From assembly GCA_900547475.1 (NCBI GenBank), contig URGW01000026.1:1-53675 (forward strand): a stretch of 53,675 bases of DNA, in the 5' to 3' direction. Under the pieces are notes generated by a model. It was not told the origin of the DNA and did not search any database. It saw only the letters and a program-made list of their open reading frames with translations. The DNA comes from an uncultured Clostridium sp. (GTDB taxonomy: Bacteria; Bacillota; Clostridia; Clostridiales; Clostridiaceae). The stretch's first letter is position 1. Each line of letters opens with the position of its first letter. Below, in pieces: positions 1 to 7,936 of the stretch. The translations under genes and the position numbers were made by a program.

Positions 1-77
1 AAAAAACTAGCGAAACCTTGATATATAAAGATTTAAAAAGAAGAGTAGTGTAAAAAACTTTACACTAACTTACGAAA
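1..77. repeat. 77-bp exact direct repeat, left copy
   Basis: These 77 bases recur without a mismatch at 1765-1841 and flank the insertion sequence. They contain the small inverted repeat AGTGTAAA/TTTACACT. The right limit is sharp, because base 78 (G) differs from base 1842 (A). The left limit cannot be seen because the window starts here. Confidence 0.95.
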
Positions 78-180
78 GATAGTGTAAAGTTTCGTATGAA
101 AAAATAGCCAGAGGCTAATTTTTCATATTACTCAGAAAATAGCTTTGCAATATCGGATAAAATTTGAAAATTGAATACGA

Positions 181-206
181 CAAAAAGGCCTTCGCAATCG
201 GAGGCA
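181..206 (-). terminator. intrinsic terminator of the transposase gene
   Basis: On the minus strand GCCTCCG and CGAAGGC pair, with one G-U pair, around a 4-base loop and are followed by CTTTTTG. The hairpin lies about 35 bp past the transposase stop codon. Confidence 0.7.
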
Positions 207-238
207 AAAATAAAATCAATATTTAATTTTATAGCTTA

Positions 239-1678
239 TCAAGAAGTTTTAGATTCTTGAATATTTAGTATGGTTTGTTGACCGAGACTAATAAGAATTT
301 GCCACTTTGCAGGCATATTATCAGCAATATTTAAAGCATCTAGTTCATTTAAAGGACGATAATAGTTGTATGGGTGAGGCCTTAAAAAGTTATAGTAAGC
401 AACCCAAAGAGAGAAACCATAAAGAGCACCTTCATCGCTTCCATAGCCATAGGTACCCCTGTAGGATGATTTGAAGGTACGGTTTAAACGCTCTACTACT
501 TGCTTAACCCAACGGAATTCTTTAGATACTGGATCATCATTAGTAAGACCAATAACTTGAGTTAGAGTAAATTCTTTATTTGCTTTTAGTTCAAATTGTT
601 GCTTCGCTAACGGATAAGCACTATAACCATCGGCAACGAAGTTCAAAGCTTTTCCAGGAAAGTTCTTAAACTTATCAAATGCCATACGTATGGCTAATAT
701 ACAAGGACCGGTAGCTCTTGTATCAGATACTTGATAACCTAAAATAGACTTTTTACAAGCATCCATTACAATCCAAACATAATGCTTAATGCCTTTTACT
801 TTTATATAAGTTTCATCAGCAGATAGTATATTGGATGGTTTGTAATCAAATGTATCAACAAAAGGCTTAATAACAGCAGCGGCTGTTAATGCATAATTAG
901 CAACAGTTCTATGTGAAATTTGTATTCCATGGACTTCTTTCAATACATGAGCTGTTTGTCTTGTAGACATCTTACAATTAACGTTATAAGTAAGACATAG
1001 TCCCATTATGTGAGGATTAAATTTCTTAAAGCTAAATCCAGTGGCATGCTTTGATATTGGGTATAAGTCCATTTTAAAGAAATCAATATTAAACTCACGA
1101 TATATATAGTGAAGCTTGTACTTGTGTTTATCTGAAGGATCAAGGCCCTTAGGAATTTTCTTAAGATTATTTTGATAGTATGAACAATTTAAATTAGTGC
1201 ATTTATGTATTTTAAAATTCTTACGTTGTTTTTTCTCCGTAAGTGTAGCACTACAGTAAGGGCATATAAATACTATTGGTTTAGTTGAATAATTAGTTTC
1301 TTTAAATGTACGACCACAGACTTTACATTGAAATTGTCCTTTACTACCGTTGTTATCATAAATGTATTCATGGGGAGCTCCACACTTAGGACATTTAGTT
1401 TTTTCAGGAATAGACTTACCGTTCCGTCTTTGGACGGGTTTTACGGATTTATTATATTTATGTTTGTAATAAGCTAAAAGCAATATATAATCTACTTTTT
1501 CAAATTTAAGGATTTTAGGCAGTTTGTCTACTTTGAACTTTTGATATTCAGGACTATTTGAATCATCAAATATCATTTGTTTTAGGGGTATGTGTTGTGA
1601 AATAAATAAAATTAACTCACCGATAATGGAAATTAAATATTGATTATATGTAATTAAATAGGTTATAATTGAATCCAC
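239..1678 (-). CDS. DDE transposase with N-terminal zinc ribbons
   Basis: Transposase of 479 residues that would cut and join the ends of the surrounding element. The N-terminal half has two zinc-ribbon-like parts, CPKCG...CKVCG near residues 95-125 and CPYC...CTNLNC near 140-165, which are likely DNA-binding. The catalytic half has the acidic triad in recognisable settings: SADETYIK near 290, FVADGYSAY near 350 and VVERLNRTFK near 395, followed by the family's WVAYYNFLRPH stretch. This resembles the catalytic core of the IS6/IS26-like and related DDE families, but I cannot name the IS. The likely start is GTG, preceded by AAAGGATG. The frame is intact, so the element may be active. Confidence 0.85.
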   Translation of the reverse strand: MDSIITYLITYNQYLISIIGELILFISQHIPLKQMIFDDSNSPEYQKFKVDKLPKILKFEKVDYILLLAYYKHKYNKSVKPVQRRNGKSIPEKTKCPKCGAPHEYIYDNNGSKGQFQCKVCGRTFKETNYSTKPIVFICPYCSATLTEKKQRKNFKIHKCTNLNCSYYQNNLKKIPKGLDPSDKHKYKLHYIYREFNIDFFKMDLYPISKHATGFSFKKFNPHIMGLCLTYNVNCKMSTRQTAHVLKEVHGIQISHRTVANYALTAAAVIKPFVDTFDYKPSNILSADETYIKVKGIKHYVWIVMDACKKSILGYQVSDTRATGPCILAIRMAFDKFKNFPGKALNFVADGYSAYPLAKQQFELKANKEFTLTQVIGLTNDDPVSKEFRWVKQVVERLNRTFKSSYRGTYGYGSDEGALYGFSLWVAYYNFLRPHPYNYYRPLNELDALNIADNMPAKWQILISLGQQTILNIQESKTS

Positions 1679-1764
1679 AATAACGACATCCTTTCATGGT
1701 TATTTTTGTTTTGTAGGAGATTCAATTTTAACATGAAATTAGGGGGTCGTTGTTTTTTTATACA

Positions 1765-1841
1765 AAAAAACTAGCGAAACCTTGATATATAAAGATTTAA
1801 AAAGAAGAGTAGTGTAAAAAACTTTACACTAACTTACGAAA
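1765..1841. repeat. 77-bp exact direct repeat, right copy
   Basis: Identical to 1-77. It ends directly before the metG ribosome binding site (AGGAGG at 1845-1850), so this copy probably lies in the metG leader. Confidence 0.95.
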
Positions 1842-1856
1842 ATAGGAGGAAGAAAA

Positions 1857-3800
1857 ATGACAAAAAAACCATATTATATAACTACACCAATTTATTATCC
1901 ATCAACTAAGTTACATATTGGTAACACTTATACAACAGTGGCAGCAGATGCTTTAGCTAGATTTAAAAGATTAAATGGATATGATGTAATGTTCTTAACA
2001 GGAACTGATGAGCATGGTCAAAAAATTCAAAGAATAGCTGAAGAAAAAGGAATAACTCCAAAGGAGCATGTTGATGAAATAGTTGCTGGTATTAAAGAAC
2101 TATGGAGCATGATGGATATTAGCTATGATAAGTTTATAAGAACAACTGATGACTATCATAAGGCAACTGTTCAAAAAATATTTAAGCAATTATATGATCA
2201 AGGAGATATATACAAGTCTTCATATGAAGGACTATACTGTACTCCATGTGAATCTTTCTGGACTGAAACTCAATTAGTAAATGGAAATTGCCCAGATTGT
2301 GGAAGACCAGTTGAAAAATCAAAGGAAGAGGCTTACTTCTTTAGAATGAGCAAATATGCTGATAGATTAATGGAATATATCGAAGCTCACCCAGAATTCA
2401 TTCAACCAGAATCAAGAAAGAATGAAATGGTTAATAACTTCTTAAAGCCAGGATTACAAGATCTTTGTGTATCAAGAACTAGCTTTAATTGGGGAGTTCC
2501 TGTAACATTTGATGAAGGTCATGTGGTTTATGTTTGGATAGATGCATTATCAAACTATATATCTGCTTTAGGATATGGTAGTGATAATGATGAGTTATAC
2601 AAAAAGTATTGGCCTGCAGATGTTCATTTAATAGGTAAGGATATATTAAGATTCCATACTATTTATTGGCCAATTATGTTAATGGCATTAGGCCAAGAGT
2701 TACCAAAGCAAGTATTTGGTCATGGATGGTTACTTGTTGACGGTGGAAAGATGTCAAAATCAAAGGGAAATGTTGTTGACCCAGTAGTTTTAGTAGATAA
2801 ATTTGGTGTTGACGCAGTTAGATACTATTTATTAAGAGAAATTCCTTTTGGAGCAGATGGATTATTTAATAATGAAATATTTATAAAGAAAATTAATTCA
2901 GATCTTTGTAATGACCTTGGTAACTTATTATCAAGAACAGTAGCAATGATTGAAAAGTACTTTGGTGGAGTAATACCAGCACCAACAGCTAAAGAAGATA
3001 TTGATAATGAATTAATAAGTTTAGCTTTAGAAACTCCAGTTAAAGTAGCAAAAGCAATAGATAATTTAAGAATTCCAGAAGCATTAGAGAATATTTTTGA
3101 ACTTATAGGAAGAGCAAACAAATATATTGATGAAACAACTCCTTGGATACTTGCTAAGGATGAAGAAAAGAAAGAAAGATTAGGTACAGTTTTATATAAC
3201 TTAGCTGAAAGTTTAAGATTTGCGTCTGTATTATTAACTGCTTTCTTACCAAGTACAAGTGAAAAAATTAATGCTCAATTAAATATAACTACAACATCTT
3301 GGGACTCATTATCTGGATTTGATGGAACAACTCCAGGAACTGAAGTTAAAAAAGGTGAGGCTTTATTCCCAAGAATAGATGTAGCTAAAACTTTAGAAGA
3401 GTTAGAATCTATGAGATTAGCTCAATTAGAAGCTAACAAACCAAAAGAAGAGTATAAAATGCAACCAATTAAAGAAGAAATAACTATTGAAGATTTTGAA
3501 AAAATAGATTTAAGAGTAGTTAAAGTATTAGAATGTGAACCAGTTAAAAAGGCTAAAAAATTATTAAAATTAAAGGTTGATTTAAATGGAGAAGAAAGAC
3601 AGGTTATTTCAGGAATAGCAATGCATTATAAACCTGAAGAATTAGTTGGTAAATATGTAGTTTTAGTTGCTAACTTAAAGCCTGTTACCCTAAGAGGAGA
3701 ATTATCACAAGGAATGATTTTAGCTGCAGCTACAGATGATGATAGCGTATTAAAGTTAGTAAATCCAGGAGAGTTACAAACAGGAAGTCAAGTAAGATAA
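1857..3800 (+). CDS. metG: methionyl-tRNA synthetase
   Basis: Charges tRNA-Met and initiator tRNA with methionine in the cytoplasm. At 647 residues it has the length of the Bacillus/Clostridium enzyme. The class I signature HIGH appears as LHIGN near residue 20, and an intact KMSKS loop (GGKMSKSKGN) lies near 298. A zinc knuckle CTPC...CPDC falls at about 128-148. From about 545 onward there is a C-terminal EMAP/Trbp-type tRNA-binding domain (EDFEKIDLRV, SQGMILAA). The ATG follows AGGAGG at good spacing. It heads the metG-tatD-yabE-rnmV-ksgA neighbourhood. The upstream 90 bp are joined to an insertion sequence, so its promoter context is probably altered; no T-box or S-box leader is visible. 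A second MetRS gene lies downstream. Confidence 0.97.
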   Translation: MTKKPYYITTPIYYPSTKLHIGNTYTTVAADALARFKRLNGYDVMFLTGTDEHGQKIQRIAEEKGITPKEHVDEIVAGIKELWSMMDISYDKFIRTTDDYHKATVQKIFKQLYDQGDIYKSSYEGLYCTPCESFWTETQLVNGNCPDCGRPVEKSKEEAYFFRMSKYADRLMEYIEAHPEFIQPESRKNEMVNNFLKPGLQDLCVSRTSFNWGVPVTFDEGHVVYVWIDALSNYISALGYGSDNDELYKKYWPADVHLIGKDILRFHTIYWPIMLMALGQELPKQVFGHGWLLVDGGKMSKSKGNVVDPVVLVDKFGVDAVRYYLLREIPFGADGLFNNEIFIKKINSDLCNDLGNLLSRTVAMIEKYFGGVIPAPTAKEDIDNELISLALETPVKVAKAIDNLRIPEALENIFELIGRANKYIDETTPWILAKDEEKKERLGTVLYNLAESLRFASVLLTAFLPSTSEKINAQLNITTTSWDSLSGFDGTTPGTEVKKGEALFPRIDVAKTLEELESMRLAQLEANKPKEEYKMQPIKEEITIEDFEKIDLRVVKVLECEPVKKAKKLLKLKVDLNGEERQVISGIAMHYKPEELVGKYVVLVANLKPVTLRGELSQGMILAAATDDDSVLKLVNPGELQTGSQVR

Positions 3801-3930
3801 GTGAAGCTCTAAATCTTAGATTTAGTTAGCTGAACTTACACCTACGACTAAAAGGAGTAGCGTGTTTCCTTATAAATTAATGGGAATAAGCTAAATAAGT
3901 TAAAAGTGACAAGTGTCAAGTTAAGGAATA

Positions 3931-3957
3931 AAGTCGCCTTAGGGCGACTTTTTTATT
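3931..3957 (+). terminator. intrinsic terminator downstream of metG
   Basis: AAGTCGCC and GGCGACTT form an 8-bp stem with a 4-base loop, followed by a run of six T. It lies 130 bp past the metG stop; a smaller hairpin (CTAAATC/GATTTAG) sits nearer, at about 3810-3826. Confidence 0.85.
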
Positions 3958-4018
3958 CTTTAGGAAATTATATTTCCTAAAGAATTGTGGATAACTTTAA
4001 AAAGTGTGAGAAACACAT
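3948..4018 (+). repeat. dispersed intergenic repeat, copy A
   Basis: Shares a stretch of about 70 bp with 23745-23819, which lies in the opposite orientation. It starts with the T-run of a terminator. A perfect 14-bp inverted repeat with a 3-base loop follows (3955-3985, ATTCTTTAGGAAAT arm), then TGTGGATAA at 3986-3994, an exact DnaA-box consensus in reverse, then a GAGAAACACA-like end. A further inverted pair AGTGACAAGT/ACTTGTCACT brackets this stretch at 3905-3914 and 4068-4077. The whole unit fills the space between the two MetRS genes. Confidence 0.7.
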
Positions 4019-4096
4019 AGTCTGCGAAGCAGATTTTGTTCCTATAATTTATTACTTGCTACTTATAACTTGTCACTGATTAAAGGGGGTTTTTTA

Positions 4097-5725
4097 ATGA
4101 ATATTATTATAGGTAATGCATGGCCTTATGCAAATGGGCCTTTACACTTAGGTAGAATTGCAGTTTTATTGCCAGGGGATATTTTGGCAAGGTATCATAG
4201 AATGATGGGGGACGATGTTGTTTTTCTTTCAGGAACTGACTGTCACGGTACTCCGGTTACTATGAAGGCGAAAGAAGAGGGAATTACACCTTTAGAAGCT
4301 GTGGAAAAATATCATGCTGAGTTTCAAAGATGTTTTAAATTATTAGGTTTTTCCTTTGATATTTTTGCTAAAACTCACTCTCATTATCATGAAGAGAAGG
4401 TAAAAGAATTTATCTTAGAGCTATATAAAAAAGGATATATATACGAAAAAGTAATAGAACAAACTTTTTGTGAAAAGTGCAATGAATATTTATCAGATAG
4501 ATATATTATAGGTATATGTCCTAAATGTGGAGAAGAAGCTACAGGTGATGGCTGCGAAAATTGTAATGTAGAATTTGATTCTAGTGAACTAATAGATATG
4601 AGATGTAAAAGTTGTAATTCTAAGCCTACATCAAAAGAAACAAAACATCTATTCTTTAAGTTATCTAAACTTGAAAATGATGTTAAAAGATTATACATAA
4701 GACAGTGTGGATGGAGAGAAAATGCACAAAAAATATTAAAAAGATATTTAGATGAAGGATTAAGAGATAGGGCTGTAACTAGAGATTTTAATTGGGGTGT
4801 AGATGTTCCTTTGGAGGGATATGAAGATAAAAAAATATTCGTTTGGATTGAAGCTGTTATGGGATATTTAACAGCTAGTATGAAATGTTTAGAAGAACGT
4901 GGAGAAGACTATAAGGAATACTGGGAAGGTGAGGATTCAAGAGTTTATTTTATTCATGGAAAAGATAATATTCCTTTCCATTGTGTAATATTTCCAGCTA
5001 TACTTGTAGGAATTGGAATAAAGAATCCAAATTTACGTATAATATCTAGTGAACATTTGAAATTAGAAGGAAAATCATTTTCTACTATTAAAAATTGGGC
5101 TTTATGGGCAGATTATGTTTGTAATAAATATAATGTTGATAGTTTTAGATATTACTTAACTTTAAATTCACCTGAAGATAAAGATACTGATTTTACATGG
5201 AGAGAATATATAAATATACACAATAATGATTTGGTTAATGAATTATCTAGTTTTATAAATAAGGTATTAGTTTTTTCAAGAAAAAACTATTCTAATAGAA
5301 TACCAAATGGGAAAATTAAGCAAGAATTTAAAAATGATATATTAAATTTATATTTTGATATTGGGGATAAAATAGAAGAAGGTCGCTTTAACGAGAGTTT
5401 AGTTGATATAATGAATTTATGTAAAAAAGGAAATAAGTATTTTGAAAATAATAAGGTCTGGAATTTATTAAGTCAAGATCCTTTGAAGTGTAAAGAAGTT
5501 ATATATAATTGTATTCAAATAATAATTAATCTATCTAATTTGCTGTACCCATTTATGCCTAATACATGTAACAAGATAAAAGCTTCTCTAAATTTAGATG
5601 AAGGAATTTGGAGTTTTACAGAAAAAAAAGAAGGCGTAATTAGAGAATGCAATATTTTATTTAATAAAATTGATAAAAAGAAAGCTAATGAAGAAGTAAT
5701 TAGGTTAAAAGAAAAGAAATTTTAG
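4097..5725 (+). CDS. second, divergent methionyl-tRNA synthetase-like protein
   Basis: Class I synthetase of 542 residues and the MetRS fold: GPLHLG at residues 14-19 (HIGH loop), LSGTDCHG, FNWGV and FVWIEAVMGY. It differs from metG. The connective insert carries eight Cys in four CxxC pairs (about 123-180), as in archaeal and long bacterial MetRS, and the C-terminal tRNA-binding domain is absent. The KMSKS region near residue 325 reads GKSFSTI, where related enzymes have K-F-S-T-S, so the loop is degenerate. The chosen ATG follows AAAGGGGG; an in-frame ATG 27 bp upstream lacks such a site. Second MetRS genes in Gram-positives are sometimes linked to inhibitor resistance; whether this one charges tRNA is unclear from sequence. 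Confidence 0.8.
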   Translation: MNIIIGNAWPYANGPLHLGRIAVLLPGDILARYHRMMGDDVVFLSGTDCHGTPVTMKAKEEGITPLEAVEKYHAEFQRCFKLLGFSFDIFAKTHSHYHEEKVKEFILELYKKGYIYEKVIEQTFCEKCNEYLSDRYIIGICPKCGEEATGDGCENCNVEFDSSELIDMRCKSCNSKPTSKETKHLFFKLSKLENDVKRLYIRQCGWRENAQKILKRYLDEGLRDRAVTRDFNWGVDVPLEGYEDKKIFVWIEAVMGYLTASMKCLEERGEDYKEYWEGEDSRVYFIHGKDNIPFHCVIFPAILVGIGIKNPNLRIISSEHLKLEGKSFSTIKNWALWADYVCNKYNVDSFRYYLTLNSPEDKDTDFTWREYINIHNNDLVNELSSFINKVLVFSRKNYSNRIPNGKIKQEFKNDILNLYFDIGDKIEEGRFNESLVDIMNLCKKGNKYFENNKVWNLLSQDPLKCKEVIYNCIQIIINLSNLLYPFMPNTCNKIKASLNLDEGIWSFTEKKEGVIRECNILFNKIDKKKANEEVIRLKEKKF

Positions 5726-5731
5726 AAAAAA

Positions 5732-6016
5732 AACCTAGAGTCATTTCATTTGGGGGACGAATAACTCTAGGAAACCAATTTAAAAAGTAACTTCTTAACC
5801 ACAATATAGGCTTGAAGCTCTGTTTAAAAGATGGTTTTAGGGGTAAATAATAATGCTTTAACTACTTTACAAGTATTATAATAAACCTTAATTGTGTCAG
5901 TTAGGTGTCAAAAATCTGAAGAAAATATTAAGTAGTAATAAAAATTTACAATTTTAAATGGTTTTGTATTTAGAATAATTCTTATTAAGTTAGTCTAAAT
6001 ACAAAATTTTTTTATT
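5732..6016 (+). ncRNA. candidate structured RNA or leader upstream of the ECF sigma operon
   Basis: This 430-bp gap between the second MetRS and the sigma gene has no convincing ORF but has ordered secondary structure on the plus strand. CCTAGAGT/ACTCTAGG at 5734-5771 forms an 8-bp stem with a G-rich 22-base loop. ATAATGCTT/AAGTATTAT at 5850-5879 forms a second stem. A 13-bp terminator hairpin ends it. It matches no riboswitch or RNA class I can recognise. It could be a small RNA, a structured 3' UTR of the MetRS gene, or an upstream leader. No clear promoter was found for it. Confidence 0.4.
5962..6016 (+). terminator. intrinsic terminator before the ECF operon
   Basis: TTTTGTATTTAGA (5962-5974) pairs perfectly with TCTAAATACAAAA (5994-6006) around a 19-base loop and is followed by seven T. 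There is no T-run on the minus-strand side, so it acts in the plus direction. Confidence 0.85.
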
Positions 6017-6021
6017 TTATG

Positions 6022-6047
6022 TGAACTAATATAAAATTTCAAACGTC
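6022..6047 (+). promoter_or_regulatory. ECF-type promoter of the sigma operon, probably autoregulated
   Basis: TGAACT (6022-6027), a 16-bp spacer and CGTC (6044-6047) match the ECF pattern of a GAAC -35 and CGTC -10, closest to what is known for SigY of Bacillus subtilis. It lies just after the terminator and about 107 bp before the sigma gene, which suggests that the sigma factor drives its own operon. Confidence 0.7.
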
Positions 6048-6154
6048 TTATTAGTGAATATAATTACAGGGGTAAATTAATTCATTAATAGATTTGGATT
6101 TTAAATAGTTAAATGTTTATTTAATTTTAAAGAGCAATAAAGGGGGATAGTTTT

Positions 6155-6688
6155 GTGGATGAGAAAAGTTTAGTACTTAAGGCCCAAGAAGGTAACAAGC
6201 ATGCAATGAATAGATTATTACAAGATAATTATAAAGCTTTATATGGATTTACGTTAAAGATGACAGCTAATCAACACTTAACTGAAGATATTGTTCAAGA
6301 AGTATGTTTAAAAGCTGTTATAAATATAAAAAAATTTAAGTGTAATTCAAAATTTCAATCTTGGCTTATATCAATTGCTATTAATTATTATAGGGATTTA
6401 GTAAGGAAAAATAAAAGAATAGAGTATGTAAGCGAAGAAGAGCTAATTAATTTAAATGATGATAATAGAGAAAATATTTTAGATAAGTTGCAAGTTCAGG
6501 AGGTACTTTTAGAATTAAGTAAATTATCGTATGAAAAAAGAATTAGTTTTATTTTAAAACATTACTATGGATATACTTATGATGAAATAGCGAGGATTTT
6601 AGGGTGTTCAGAAGGAACTACTAAATCAAGAATTTTTTATACTATATCTAATTTGAAAAAGAAGTTAATAGGAAGTGAGGTGCAATAA
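6155..6688 (+). CDS. ECF RNA polymerase sigma factor, SigY-like
   Basis: Sigma-70 family protein of 177 residues with only regions 2 and 4, the ECF plan. Region 2 spans about residues 10-80 (LYGFTLKMT...LTEDIVQEV...FQSWLISIA). Region 4 spans about 115-170 (YTYDEIARILGCSEGTTKSR, a helix-turn-helix for the -35 element). The start is GTG, after AAAGGGGG. It is followed without a gap by a small two-helix membrane protein and a PLDc_N/zinc-ribbon membrane protein, the same order as sigY-yxlC-yxlD in B. subtilis. There the membrane partners restrain the sigma factor, so a signal at the membrane probably controls this one. SigY homology is inferred from gene order, size and promoter type. Confidence 0.88.
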   Translation: MDEKSLVLKAQEGNKHAMNRLLQDNYKALYGFTLKMTANQHLTEDIVQEVCLKAVINIKKFKCNSKFQSWLISIAINYYRDLVRKNKRIEYVSEEELINLNDDNRENILDKLQVQEVLLELSKLSYEKRISFILKHYYGYTYDEIARILGCSEGTTKSRIFYTISNLKKKLIGSEVQ

Positions 6689-6689
6689 T

Positions 6690-7022
6690 TTGGATAATAA
6701 TAAAATATTAAATGATGATAATTTAAATGAGCTAGGTTTCATAAAAAAAATAGATACTTATGCTATTGTAGATAAAGAATTTGATAAGAAAAGAGAGTGG
6801 AAAAAAGTTTGGATGGTTATTGGAGTTAGTATATTTATAATAGTGACTAGTATTTTAAGTATAATGATAAGTAAGGTATTTAATGGTAAAATAATTATAA
6901 GTAAGGAATTTTTAGATAAGATACTTTTAAAAGGAATTATTACATATTATATTTTATTTGTTTGGGGATTAATGTTACTTATAGTACCTATTATAAAAAG
7001 AAGAAAAGTAAGGATAAATTAA
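6690..7022 (+). CDS. small membrane protein, YxlC-like, putative anti-sigma partner
   Basis: Protein of 110 residues with a charged cytoplasmic N-terminus (about 40 residues) and two membrane helices, near 42-60 and 80-100, ending in a positively charged tail (KRRKVRIN). The start is taken as TTG at 6690, because GTGAGGTG just upstream is the ribosome site; an earlier in-frame GTG is part of that site and would overlap the sigma gene. Placement directly after an ECF sigma gene and its topology fit a YxlC-type component that helps hold the sigma factor at the membrane. No clear anti-sigma domain is visible, so the role rests on context. Confidence 0.6.
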   Translation: MDNNKILNDDNLNELGFIKKIDTYAIVDKEFDKKREWKKVWMVIGVSIFIIVTSILSIMISKVFNGKIIISKEFLDKILLKGIITYYILFVWGLMLLIVPIIKRRKVRIN

Positions 7023-7035
7023 GGGAGGAATATAG

Positions 7036-7827
7036 ATGATTACTTTTATGATATTACCGTTATTTCTTATGTTGGTAGTGTTTGGGTTATTTATATGGCA
7101 AGCTGTATGGGTTGCTATAGATTCAAGAAAAAAAGGGGAAGAGTATTGGTGGCTTTGGAGCATTGCAGCAATAATTGCTTTTCCAGTTGGATTAATAGTA
7201 TATGTTTTAGTAACTAGAAGTGATAGAAGCAGATGCAATAATTGCGGTAAGGAAGTACCTCATAACGTAAATTCATGCCCATACTGTGGAGTAAAATGTG
7301 GATTGTTTTGTCCTAGTTGTGGACAAAAAGTAGAGGCAACTTGGAGATATTGTCCTAATTGTACAACAGAGTTACCAGATGAAATTAAAAATGCAAAAAT
7401 AATAAAAAAATCAGATAAAAAAACTATCATTATAATAATATCAATAATTGTGGTTGTATTTTTATTAATAATTGGATTGTTTGCAAGTTTTACAGCTTAT
7501 ACTTTTGAAAGCGTTGCACAGGTAGAGGAAATAACATATAATAATGCAAGTGATAGGGGATATTTAGGTTCAGAATATGATACTGAATATACAGACATAA
7601 GAAGTTATAACTTACAACAGGGTGTAAGTTCAATAAATTATATAGGTAAGAGAAAAAGTGGGAAAGTAATAATTAGAATTTATAACTCAGAAGGAAAATT
7701 ATTATCAGAATCAAAACCAATAAAAGATAAAAAAATTAATGGTACATTAAATGTAGAAAATGGATATGGAACAAAGATAGAAATTGAATATATAAATTTT
7801 AAGGGGAGCTTTTTCTTTGATTTCTAA
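7036..7827 (+). CDS. PLDc_N-like membrane protein with two zinc ribbons
   Basis: 263 residues. The N-terminus has two membrane helices (about 2-25 and 36-58) around a WVAIDSRKKG-type loop, as in PLDc_N/YxlD proteins. Two zinc ribbons follow in the cytoplasm: CNNCGKEV...CPYCG and CPSCGQKV...CPNC, about residues 68-115. A third membrane helix lies near 137-158, and the C-terminal 100 residues, rich in beta-prone sequence, would be outside the cell. As last gene of the sigma operon it is the best candidate for the sensor or anti-sigma partner, by analogy to YxlD. B. subtilis YxlD lacks the zinc ribbons and outer domain as far as I recall, so this is an enlarged version. Confidence 0.65.
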   Translation: MITFMILPLFLMLVVFGLFIWQAVWVAIDSRKKGEEYWWLWSIAAIIAFPVGLIVYVLVTRSDRSRCNNCGKEVPHNVNSCPYCGVKCGLFCPSCGQKVEATWRYCPNCTTELPDEIKNAKIIKKSDKKTIIIIISIIVVVFLLIIGLFASFTAYTFESVAQVEEITYNNASDRGYLGSEYDTEYTDIRSYNLQQGVSSINYIGKRKSGKVIIRIYNSEGKLLSESKPIKDKKINGTLNVENGYGTKIEIEYINFKGSFFFDF

Positions 7828-7852
7828 ATAGATTAAAATGTTTATATTAATA

Positions 7853-7880
7853 AAAAACTCAGCATAGCCTGAGTTTTTTT
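7853..7880 (+). terminator. terminator of the ECF sigma operon
   Basis: AAAAACTCAG and CTGAGTTTTT pair around a 6-base loop and run into a T-tract. It lies 25 bp past the end of the third gene. Confidence 0.88.
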
Positions 7881-7936
7881 GCTTTAATTTGGTATAATAA
7901 ATAATAATATTATTTTTTATAAGAGGAGAAAATATA

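Larger units (their letters stand above)
78..1764 (-). mobile_element. insertion sequence with a DDE transposase
   Basis: This is the DNA between the two 77-bp repeats, about 1.7 kb, with a single transposase gene read leftward and no cargo. Near its left edge is a 14-bp hairpin at 96-126 (TAGCC/GGCTA core), and a transposase terminator lies at 181-206. I could not find convincing terminal inverted repeats, so the true ends are uncertain and may fall inside or outside the repeats. It is inserted only about 90 bp upstream of metG, in the opposite orientation, so it has probably replaced or separated the original metG leader and promoter. Confidence 0.7.

Noticed and set aside
1..1856. T-box or S-box leader for metG
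   Set aside because: No GGGTGGNACC or other conserved leader element is visible; the insertion sequence occupies this space.
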